DNA of 64,000 bases from the NCBI GenBank assembly GCA_963971285.1, contig OZ020262.1, forward strand, positions 1,986,082 to 2,050,081, given 5' to 3'. Every line of letters starts with the position of its first letter. Position 1 is the stretch's first letter. Shown here piece by piece: positions 11,744 to 23,700 of this stretch. The position numbers were made by a program, and so were the translations under genes. This DNA is from Astropecten irregularis (lineage: Eukaryota > Echinodermata > Asteroidea > Paxillosida > Astropectinidae). The notes under the pieces are model-generated. The model searched no databases. It was not told the origin of the DNA and worked only from the letters and a program-made list of their open reading frames with translations.

Positions 11744-14700
11744 CTGAAAGTAAATAAATTGCAGACTAATTTACAGAAAGTTGACATCAAGGTTTTAATC
11801 TTGGTGACTATTAAAGGTAGTATCATACTTTGGTAAGAAACCAAAAGAGAAATGTTCAGAGATTTACGTATAACTTACAAGGTATGAAGATGATGGTGGT
11901 AGAAACATGCCGTTAAAATATTTCTACCTGAAATATTGTATTTACCCAGAAATTAGATCTTTAAAAGATAAAAAATAACGGTGACAAGATTTAACAAATT
12001 TCGTGGGCGCTTTTCACTGTTTTCTAAAAAAAACAGCCCCATATGGAACTGGAAATTTCACAGATGACTGTTACTGTATCTGTCTTGATATTTTTGCCCA
12101 TGAATCTAGATTTCTTTGACAAATAAGTATGATATTACCTTTAATGAAATAAGGGAGCATCATATCCTTTCTATAATATTCAGTACCTTCTTTTTCTGTA
12201 TTAGTAGTGTCTTCATCTACAGTGGTATCCTCTAACAGAGTGTCTTCTTCATCATTCCTACGCCTGCGGTTGTCACGGTAACTATCCTCATCTGTTTCTG
12301 ATGGCGGAGTGCCATTTCTAGTTCCATCTGATAATGACAATAAACATGCAATTACTTGTTTGAAAACATGAAGATACCATTCATTACATTTACTACATAT
12401 TATTTGTTATCAACCTTATTACATCATGGTTTCCTGACCAAATGTGACCACATGTAACAAATTGAGGAATATCCCCCAAATCCTCTAAAATCTGAAGGGA
12501 TTTTCCATTTTAATGATAAAACACTCGCCTCTGTTAACCTACATTTGCATATCAGCACGCATGCTGAAGAAACCTTGCAGGAAAGCCACTCAAGCCACAC
12601 CCTCCGCACCCACTACATGTTCCTATATTCTTTGGTGTTTTTTGTTTTGTTTTTTGGGCTTGGAGGGATGGTAAACAGGTGGTGAGTGTTTTCTTTGAAT
12701 GGAATTCTGGTTTTGTGAATTCCATTACAGAAAGCACCTCACCTCTGTTTACCTACATTTGCAGAGAAAATAAGAAGATCAAAGCGCTGTACAAGTGTAC
12801 ATTATCATTATAAGATGGGAAGGGACATGCAAAGTCAACTAAGGTCTCAAATGTTGTTTAGTCATACCCAGGTGCTGCCTAATAGTTGTGAGGAGCTTTT
12901 GGGTTTTTTTTAAGAAATGCCTCCACTATCCAATAAGTAATTGTGGTCACAGAGGTTGGATGATGTGGCTGGATGGTTGTGATAAATAACTGTGTGATGT
13001 TGCCTTGAAATGTCTGGGTACAAGGAATGTAGCATTTGAGGGCTCGTACGGGGCACCATTTATCCTCTTCCGCTGATGAAAATGCTGTTCAGCGTGATAC
13101 AAAGATATCAGGGGGAGAAATTGGCCGACTGATTCTAAATTAGGAATTCTATGTGTGGAATGAGACGAATGTCACCTGGCTCTCAGAAGATGGGGCCAGG
13201 TTTTAGCGACAGGGCACGGAGCTCACTTTTCCATCAAACTGTTTGGGCAGCAATTAGAAATAACGTTTTTATGGTAAGCTAATGGAGGGAAGAGGCATGG
13301 CACTAGAGATCCTAGATCCCACGATGGTATAAGTCTCTTGATAGGGGTCATTCTATAAACATGCCCCAAGGCAGAAGCGATATGGATTTGCTTGGGGATA
13401 TAGTTGATCCTTCATGAAACCTGTTGTAAATGGCACTGATAACTGACATGTAACCCTTGATTGTAGAAATCTGTAAACCAAAGGTGAAGGAGGAAATATC
13501 CTGTGGCAGTTACAAATGCAGAATGTGGATCAATAGTTCTCTCCTTACACCACAAGGTCAAGTAGAGAAGTCAGTTATTATAAGTTTGTCTGGTGGATTC
13601 CTGTCGGTCCTTGGCTGCCAGGGCTGTAGCTTCAGCTGAAAGGCCAACTGCTCTGAGGGCAATGTTGACAGCATCCAAGCACATAGATGAAGGAAGACTG
13701 AAACTGGCTGCACAAACTGAAATCTGGACTGAGTCAGGACGTCTCGACAGATGGGAAATCTTATTGGAGACTGAACCAGAAGGTCAAGAAGGAAAGCGAA
13801 CCATGGTTGCTGTGGCCAAATAGGTGAGGATTACTCTGGATAGTTGTGCTTCTATTTTTGCCAGTACTGGATGCTACAGGGTTATTGGCAGGAAGGCGTA
13901 GGCATGGATTCCTGTTCAGTCAAAGCTGAGTGCATCCATCTTCCAAGCCTGGGAGTGAGAGACCATTCTGTTGTGATGATCTTGCCTCTAGGCAGAGCAT
14001 CAGCCAGTGTCAAATGCACCAATGGAGAAGGTCCCTCAAGCAAGGCATAGGGGCAGAGAGTGGGATTTCCCCTGGCAGTAGATGTACGATACCACAGTAG
14101 AGTTCTATGTCCAGACTAGAACCAATTGGTTTTGGACCCTGGAGTGGAAAGAGCCTGGGTCACTGCCAATAATTCCAGGTGATTGATGTGTAGCCAGCTT
14201 TGATCTGCTGACCAAGTGATAGACTGTTCCTTCAAGTGGGCTCCCCAGCCCTCCATGGCATCCATGGTGAGAGGGATGGATGGAGAGGGGAGGGGAATTT
14301 TGATACCGCTCATTCTGTTGCCTTATCAGCCATTACTGGAGCTAATAAACTATGAGTTGTGTAACCGGAATTCCCTTGGAGATTGAGTCCTTGCATGGAT
14401 GAAAGATGGAAGCTAGGTTAAAATTGTTGCATTGGGCCTGCCACAAATGGCATGGGATGAGATCTGGGGCCGATTTCACGAAGAACTACCAGTAAGTGTG
14501 AATTAATCTTGATTGCTAAGCAACATGTCACAATACAAATCACTATGATGATACTGAACAACTCATCTTAAGATTAATCTTAGCGCTTTGTGAAATCCAG
14601 CCAAGGTGGCTGGAATTTCATGGACAAAACATGAAGTTGAAAAATATTGGTGGTAGTGGTTTGCATTGCTTGCCGAACCCTGCCAACCCACAGCTCCATG

Positions 14701-17700
14701 AACATTGGCCTCTGCTGTTTGCATGTGTTCAGGTAGACGGCCAAAGGTCAGGGGCGTAGCTACGGGGGGGCCTGGGGGGGCACGTGCCCCCCCACAAATT
14801 CGGCGTGCCCCCCCAGGTGCCCCCCACAAAAAATCGTGGGTATAGACAAAAAATAAGCGTTATCTGTAGGGTATGATAGCTATAAAGAAAATTAAAAAAA
14901 CTTAACAGCTTTTACTGTTCCAAAATGATATTTTTTACTTTCAGCAAATGTTCCTGAGTCCTTAAAACCCTATAGTGAAGAAATCTGTGCAACATTTCAG
15001 TGAAAAAATGCAATTTTCTTACGCGCTTACGGTTGCGAACTTCAAAACAGCCCATCTGCCATTTTGTCTGGTTTGGCTAGTTAGTCTGGTCCCCAGATTG
15101 AATTTCTCCCGCTCAAGAGTGTTGGATTAAAAAGAAATAATGAAGTAATAATATAAATAAATGAATAAATTTATCGGAACAATTGCTTCCAAAATAAGGC
15201 TCAGATTGCACCAAAGAATATCTAGAACCCCTGAGCTTCCAGGGCCCTTAAGCGGGCCCTGGACCCCGTCCGCAAGGCCTTCGCGCTTATCCATGATTTT
15301 CCAGGGAGCGTGGAAATAAAATACTCCAATTCAATAGCGACGGATGCGTTTCGGGGCGATCAAAGCTAGCTAATTTTGTCTTCCCCCTCTTTTCAGCTCT
15401 TTTGGAGTCTTTCTGTTTCCATTTTATTTTATTTTGTTTCTGTTTTTTCTGTGTTTTTGTTTGTTTTTTGCTTGAAGAAAAGGTTGCCCCACGCCCGCTG
15501 GATCCGCCCCCCTCCGCATTTCTCATATTTTGCAAATCTCCAGTTTTGAAAAAATTCCAGGTGCCCCCCCACAAAATTCCAGGGCCCCCCCAGTGCCCCC
15601 CTGCTGAAAAAATCCTAGCTACGCCGCTGCCAAAGGTGTGCAGGATTTTCTGTGTATGTACATGTGCATGTGCATGAGTATCATTGTGGTTCTTAAGCAT
15701 GATGTGCACTGCAGGTGTCTCTGAAAAAACTAGGAGAAGTAGTGGGCACTGAGGGGGCAGCTTGTGCCACTTTTTGCACTTTTTCAAAGACGTTTCTTGC
15801 ACATGCACGCTATTATGCAAATGTAGGTAAATAGAGGTAAGTTGTTTTCTGTAATGGAATTGACTTTCTGAGATAAATACACTATTAGGATTCAATTTCG
15901 TATTTTCATCTCATTCCGTTAAAAAGTTACGGCCCTAATAAAGAGAACACCGCAATACTCAGAATAAGACTTTTGGAGGATATACCTCATTTTAGTTCCA
16001 CTGTGTCACAACTATTAGTTAGTAACCTCATACAAGCTGCATAATTCTATGACAATTTGATTATTTTGAAGAAGAATGGCAGCATACTGAAATCAATGGT
16101 CAGGAGAACTTACCATAACCACCTCTTCCTCTACCACGGCCCTGTGTTGATCTACCACGACCTCTATTGGAAGCACCACCTCTAGACAAATATCCACCCC
16201 TGGATGACGCTCCACCCCTTGAAGAGCTCCCCCTAGATGAGACATTATTCTGCCTACGTTCTTTATCATCCTGTACAACCTGCTCAGCCCAGTCACTGGA
16301 TCGTGTCCCATCCTCACCTGATGCTACATCAAGGTCAGAGGTATTGCGACCCCAACCTAAAAGAAATAAACATTGAAAGTAAAAGGATATAAGCTACTAA
16401 TGCTTTGGCTGATTAGCATAGGGAGTATCCAGTATGTAATGAGATGTCAAGTGTGTACATTTATACAGTCAATCATTCCAAACAATTTATGGCATACCGT
16501 CAATTTCTGCAGATTCGGTGCACCCACGTATTCGGCACAATCCCAACTTTTGACTTTGGCCGAAATCAGACATGTCTAGACCAGAAAAGTGCAGCACTCA
16601 TTTTGTCCGATCGTTGTTATTTTGAATTTAAATTTATGATTGCAAATTAAAGAAAAATAAAAACGATGAATTCCTAAATGGAACTCACAACTTTCTGCAA
16701 CGTTTTTGCAACCAAGCCGACTAGCCGAGTCCGGTCCGATATACTTTGACTTTGACTACGGTATGTTTCTACCATCACCATCTTTACACATCATACCCTA
16801 TAAGTTATAGGTAAATCTGTGAAAATGCCTATTTCAGTATGCTACCAAAGAATGATACTAATGTACCTTTAAGCTTGAAATGTTGAGACATTTTGAGACA
16901 ATCTGTCAACCCTGTTACCTCCAAAAATGCCTTCTCTATGTCCTGTCATTTTCAAATGAAACAAACAAGTCTGTTTGACATCCTTTCTTACCTGAACTAT
17001 ATCCACCTCTGCTGCCTCTACTTCCTCTGGTGTTACCTCTTCCTCTACCTCTCCCTCTACGTCCTCGTCCACCACCACTATCCTCAGAGAAGTCTGAACC
17101 ATACCCCCTTTCATTTCGATCTCTAGGTGGTGGAAAGTAAGGTCCAGGAACATAGCCACCACTGAAGTTGCGGAGCTGTTGGTCAATTTGTAGGCGTTGA
17201 ACACGTAGTTCTTCCATATCCTGTACAAGTAATACATTACAGAACAGACTGTTTGACAATTCAATTCATAACATATCAGTCACAGAGGTTAACAAAAACT
17301 ATTATTACTGAACAAATTAGGGCTGTGCATTCTACCCGGGTACTCGAAACCCGACTGAAACCATCGAGTACCCGGCTCCATTTTTTCGATTCTATTTATT
17401 ACCCGTAAAAAAAAAAAAACTTGCCCTTTTTCATATAATACATCACTGACCTGCAAAATTTGTAGTTTTTTGCAATGTCAAAAGCAGATTATTTACCGCA
17501 AATCTGTACCGAAGCCAGCAGCGAGCCACTTATCGAAAATCCTACCACGTACGGCAGATCATCGGAACCGACCGAGCCTACACCGTGCACACACACAGTA
17601 CGTACGGTGTATACAGTATGTAGTCTTCCTGCCCACACGTGGTCGAGACTGGTGCACGTTGTTTTGACATCGTGGCTATTACGCGTAGCCATGTGTGGGG

Positions 17701-20700
17701 CAGATTCGAGATTACCATGCTGACCATGTGCACAATGCATCGTGTTTACGTCTTAATAATGCGTTCTTTGCCCTAAGAATTTTTCTCACGTTATTTCTTA
17801 AGATCTAGCACATGTACGTGAAAAGTGTGTTTCTTCTAATTGGCCAACTGGACAAAATTACCGACTGAAATTCAAGTAAGATTTAGCTGATCAGGAAAAT
17901 GCGATTTACGGGGTGGTCAGAATATTTTACGGAATAACAACCCTGACAATGCATACATCGTGTTTGATGTCGGTGTTCGATGTCGGAAAAAAGATCGCGC
18001 TAAGTTTTGCTTGGCCTGTCATGTCGGTAGAAATAGCGTAAACTAAAATTCGGCACCCCTAAAAATAGCCGAAATCCGCTAAAGGTCGGGGTGTTTTTGG
18101 GAGGGTCTGGTAATTTTTGAGCACGCCTGGCTCGGAGCCCCGATACAGTACTCACCAACGGCCATTACGCAACATACTTCCGTGTTCTAATGTTTTATAT
18201 TATATCGCGGGTACCCAGGTACCCGCCCGTTTGGGCAAAGGGTACTCGGGTCCAAAATTACCCGTGAATGCACAGCCCTAGAACAAATCAGAGATTCCTT
18301 CATCTAAACTTGGTTTTCCAGATACGACAGTGGAATAAGGAAATGTATCAGGTAACATTATAAGCAGCATCTGTATTGCATCATTATCAGACACTGTGTA
18401 ATATCATACATTTAAGGCTCTCCACCAATGCCTCTCATTTTTGTTACATGGTCTATGCTACCTTTATTGAGCTCCTTTTAATAGTAAAACCTCAAAACAG
18501 CAATTTCATTTCTTGTTTATGGGTATTATAAAATGGAGTCTGAGAGTAGGGCTATGGATATTGTCTAAGAAGGACTGAAGTAAAACATCCTAACAAAGTC
18601 AATTGGGCTGTATCAATCAAATTTCATCCAAACTATATGGTCATTTGTACACAAAGATACTGCCAAGGAAACATGAAAACAGCAAAGAATATTGTCACCA
18701 AGTGGTTAAACAAACAGACCATACACAAACTTATGCCACTATGGCAATAAAGAAAAACAAATAGTGCTCAAATTAATGAACTGAATACTTTAAGCACACT
18801 GTGCTTTACCTTAAGATGTGCTAGATGATATTCCAGAAGGACACGGGCATTTGAGATGTTTTCTTTAGTACCCACAAACATGAATGGCACCATGTTGTTG
18901 TCTGTAGTAGATTCACGCTCATTATCACCTTTGATTTTCACTCTGACAACACCTGATTTATCCACTATCTCCTGAATAACACGCCCATTTTTTCCAATGA
19001 CTTTACCTGCAGGGAACAGAAAATTAATACTTTTCAGCCAAATAAAGAAAACAAAATCATTAAATCCAAATGTCACAAATTCTGCAGATAAACTGTTGTC
19101 CTCTACTGCTTCCTGTTTTAGTTACCCAAATTCCCATAGACTTTGTACACAATTCTTGTCGTGGCTCAACAAATTGGTTGCCCAGGTGCCTGGGACAACC
19201 AACAAATATTTCCGGACAAGAATTTTCACAAATGGTTGTACGTGTACACATGTACACTCAAACCTGCAGTCTGGTGTACATGTCTACAATGTATCACCAC
19301 TGGTAGATGGATTGATGATGAATTGACTGTAAATCACCACTAGCAAACTTGCTGTGGGTTGTTCAATATAATAACACCTCTCATAATTTTGACTTAAGAA
19401 ATAGGGCCGTCTATAAGTAAGATAGTATTGAAGTAGCTGCCATAGGTAAGAATTCTAGTGTTCAATTTCACAAAAGGCTTAGACTGATCTTCAAATGCAA
19501 ACCAATCTTAACTAGTAAGGAAAACATGACACCACAATACAAGTTGCTAGGGTAGCATTGACAAGTCATCTTATAAACAAGTTGACAAGCTTTGTAAAAT
19601 TGAGTCAGAACTGGTTAATACTAAAACAAGTGACCTAAAAAAATGTCATTCAAAATGTGCATGTCAGTGTATGCTAGTTCATGAGTGAATTATTCAAGTA
19701 AGTAACAGCAAATGTTCAATTAATCTCAGATAAATTGAACTGGGGGCAGCTTTACAAGAAACACAAACCTATTAGATTCCTGGGCACTTCACAAACTTCC
19801 TCTCCAAACTCTAGCATGCTTCTAGCCTGACAAATGCCATCCAGCTGTCAAATCAAACAACACAATTATCAAAAATGTTTACAGTTGTACATTCATAGAA
19901 CAAATATAACATCCTTTTATTTAAAGGTAATATCATGCTTTGGTTTTGTCAAAGAAATACAGATTCATGGGCAAATATATCAAGGAAGATACAGTAAAAG
20001 TAATCTGTGAAATTTTCAGTCCCATACGGTGCCCACTTTTTGAGAGAACAGTGAAAAACGGCCACAGTATTTCTTAAGACTTTTCTCTTTTATTTTGTAT
20101 CTTAAAAAAATCATTTTGGTCATTGGTTTTTCTCTTTTCTGGATAAATACAGCATTTCAGGGAGAACAACTTTAACGGTATGTTTCTACCATCACCATCT
20201 TTATACCCTGTAAGTTATAGGTAATTCTGTGAAGATTTCTGTTTCAGTATGCTACCAAAGTATGATAGTGCCTTTAAAGACACAGACTAAAACAGTTGAC
20301 CCTTGATTTGCAATCTGTGAGCTCTGAACACATATGCATGCCATCGATCATGACTGCCTGGAATTCAGGATATTGTCCAGTGAAAACCAAGCAAAATGAA
20401 TCCCAGGCTGAAGGGGTTAAAGAGGGTCAAATAACCACTGTTAAATAGAATAATTACAAAATCAATCTCCTTTACTTAATGATATGTCATGCCTGCTAAT
20501 TATATCAATGTATTAATACCACCGAGAATACTGCTGGAAATTCATAAAAGGACTCAAACTCGGAGTCAAACTCAGGTGGCAAGGACTTGGGCTCGGACTC
20601 AGACTAGGAAGGGAAGGACTCGACTTCAGCACTGTCAAACTTGGGTGGCAAGGACTCGGGCTCGGACTTAGACTAGGGAGGGAAGGACTCAACTACAGCA

Positions 20701-23700
20701 CTGTCAAACTCAGGTGGCAAGGACTCGGGCTCGGACTGAGACTCGGGAGGGAAGGACCCGACTACAGCACTGTCAAACTTGGATGGCAAGGACTCGGACT
20801 GAGACTCGGGAGGGAAGGACTCGACTACAGCACTGTCAAGGACTCGGGCTCGGACTTAGACTCGGGAGATAAGGACTCGACTACAGCACTGTCAAGGACT
20901 CAGGCTCGGACTTAGACTCGGGAGATAAGGACTCGACTACAGCACTGTCAAGGACTCAGGCTCGGACTTAGACTCGGGAGATAAGGACTCGACTACAGCA
21001 CTGTCAAGGACTCAGGCTCGGACTTAGACTCGGGAGATAAGGACCCGACTACAGCACTGTCAAACTTGGATGGCAAGGACTCGGACTGAGACTCGGGAGG
21101 GAAGGACTCGACTACAGCACTATCAAGGACTCGGGCTCGGACTTAGACTCGGGAGATAAGGACTCAACTACAGCACTGTCAAGGACTCGGGCTCGGACTT
21201 AGACTCGGGAGATAAGGATCCGACTACAGCACTGTCAAGGACTCGGGCTCGGACTTAGACTCGGGAGATAAGGACTCGACTACAGCACTGTCAAGGACTC
21301 AGGCTCGGACTTAGACTCGGGAGATAAGGATCCGACTACAGCACTGTCAAGGACTCAGGCTCGGACTTAGACTCGGGAGATAAGGACTCGACTACAGCAC
21401 TGTCAAGGACTCAGGCTCGGACTTAGACTCGGGAGATAAGGATCCGACTACAGCACTGTCAAGGACTCGGGCTCGGACTTGTCTCGGGAGATAAGGACTC
21501 GACTACAGCACTGTCAAGGACTCAGGCTCGGACTTAGACTCGGGAGATAAGGACTCAACTACAGCACTGTCAAGGACTCGGGCTCGGACTTAGACTCGGG
21601 AGATAAGGATCCGACTACAGCACTGTCAAGGACTCGGGCTCGGACTTAGACTCGGGAGATAAGGACTCAACTACAGCACTGTCAAGGACTCGGGCTCGGA
21701 CTTGTCTCGGGAGATAAGGACTCAACTACAGCACTGTCAAGGACTCGGGCTCGGACTTAGACTCGGGAGATAAGGACTCAACTACAGCACTGTCAAGGAC
21801 TCGGGCTCGGACTTAGACTAGGGAGGGAAGGACTCGACTACAGCACTGTCAAACTCGGGTGGCAAGGACTCGGGCTCGGACTGAGAATCGGGACGGAAGG
21901 ACTCGACTACAGCACTGTTAAACTTGGGTGGCAAGGACTCGGGCTCGGACTTAGACTAGGGAGGGAAGGACTCGACTGCAGCACTGTCAAACTCAGGTGG
22001 CAAGGACTCGGGCTCGGACTCAGACTCGGGAGGGAAGGACTCGACTACAGCACTGTCAAACTCAGGTGGCAAGGACTCGGGCTCGGACTGAGACTCGGGA
22101 GGGAAGGACTCGACTACAGCACTGTCAAACTCAGGTGGCAAGGACTCGGGCTCGGACTGAGAATTGGGACGGAAGGACTCGACTACAGCACTGTCAAACT
22201 TGGATGGCAAGGACTCGGACTGAGACTCGGGAGGGAAGGACTTGACAGGGAAGGACTCGACTACAGCACTGTCAAACTTGGGTGGCAAGGACTCGGACTT
22301 AGACTCGGGAGATAAGGACTCGACTACAGCACTGTCAAACTCAGGTGGCAAGGACTTGGGCTCAGACTTAGACTAGGGAGGGAAGGACTCGACTACAGCA
22401 CTGTCAAACTTGGGTGGCAAGGACTCGGACTCGGACTTAGACTCGGGACGGAAGGACTCGACTACAGCACTGTCAAACTTGGGTGGCAAGGACTCAGACT
22501 GAGACTCGGGAGGGAAGGACTCGACAGGGAAGGACTCGACTACAGCACTGTCAAACTTGGGTGGCAAGGACTCGGACTTAGACTCGGGAGATAAGGACTC
22601 GACTACAGCACTGTCAAACTCAGGTGGCAAGGACTCGGGCTCGGACTTAGACTAGGGAGGGAAGGACTCGACTACAGCACTGTCAAACTCGGATGGCAAG
22701 GACTCGGGCTCGGACTGAGACTCGGGACGGAAGGACTCGACTACAGCACTGTCAAACTTGGGTGGCAAGGACTCGGGCTTGGACTTATACTAGGGAGGGA
22801 AGGACTCGACTGCAGTACTGTGTAATAGTGACATTGAAAATGTGACTCAACACACACAGCCTGCATATTTATGCATGTTGTCATACGAAGTACGTTCAAA
22901 GCCTGTAATGAACTCCACACACAAATTTGCAACTGATTCTTGCTTTTCATGGAGTAAATGTTCAACCACAGCTCCATAGCCAAGCCTGGAATTATCCGAG
23001 TATAAAGTCAAACAATCATTAAGCTATATCACTTAAAGTTAGCACTGTGCATTAAAAACAGATTTGTTGTCAACTGCTTCAAATTTTACCATCTGGTTTC
23101 AAAATTTCAAAAACGGTATCAACATAGCAAAACCGAAATTTAAAAGAGTAGAATAATGTTTGCCTAATTTTAAACAACCCCAAAGTGTAAGACTGTACAA
23201 TATATACTTGAATTTCAGTTGATTTTGTTTGTGTATTTTGCAAAGCAGAAACAAATTTTTCACATACTTGATTGAAAAAAAGCCTTGTGAAAAGCCTTCA
23301 GAAAGCGCCGATCGCACAGAAGAAGACGTAATCACTCATGCTGCATCATATTCACTGAATGCACATGTCACACTACATGGCTGCACAGCCAGCCAGGCAC
23401 ATACAGCAGCAATGCATCCAGAAAATTCCACGCTTAGTATCCGTGCTGCACCATTCAAAGCATACGAACATGCACCAGCAAGGTACAGTCGCAAATTCAA
23501 CAACCGACCGTTTTTTTACAGCGGTGTCCGTTTTTAAAATTCTCTGATAATGCACAACACTGCTTCAAGTACAGTATTTCCTCTGGGCAGGAACTACTCA
23601 GAGATAATTGAGGAAAATGCCTCATAACTCCTTGTTATTGACTTCCAATGTTCCCATAGATATCTCAGCTTCTCCAATTAAGGTTTTCTTTGTTTAGGTA

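Noticed and set aside
15287-15895. 202-residue open frame on the minus strand
   Set aside because: It spans the right end of the 14749-15629 hAT element into flanking DNA, is rich in low-complexity Lys/Gln/Gly, and shows no known domain.
16093-17264. Several 70-130 residue frames overlapping exons 11 and 12
   Set aside because: They are alternative frames of the RG-rich FMR1 exons; the spliced frame fits the family alignment and phases.
21956-22630. Minus-strand repeat protein [16 protein letters not shown], possible intrinsically disordered exon of FMR1
   Set aside because: Adjacent 56-bp units break the frame, no splice-site-bounded unique sequence accompanies it, and the other strand is also open. 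Treated as an intronic minisatellite.
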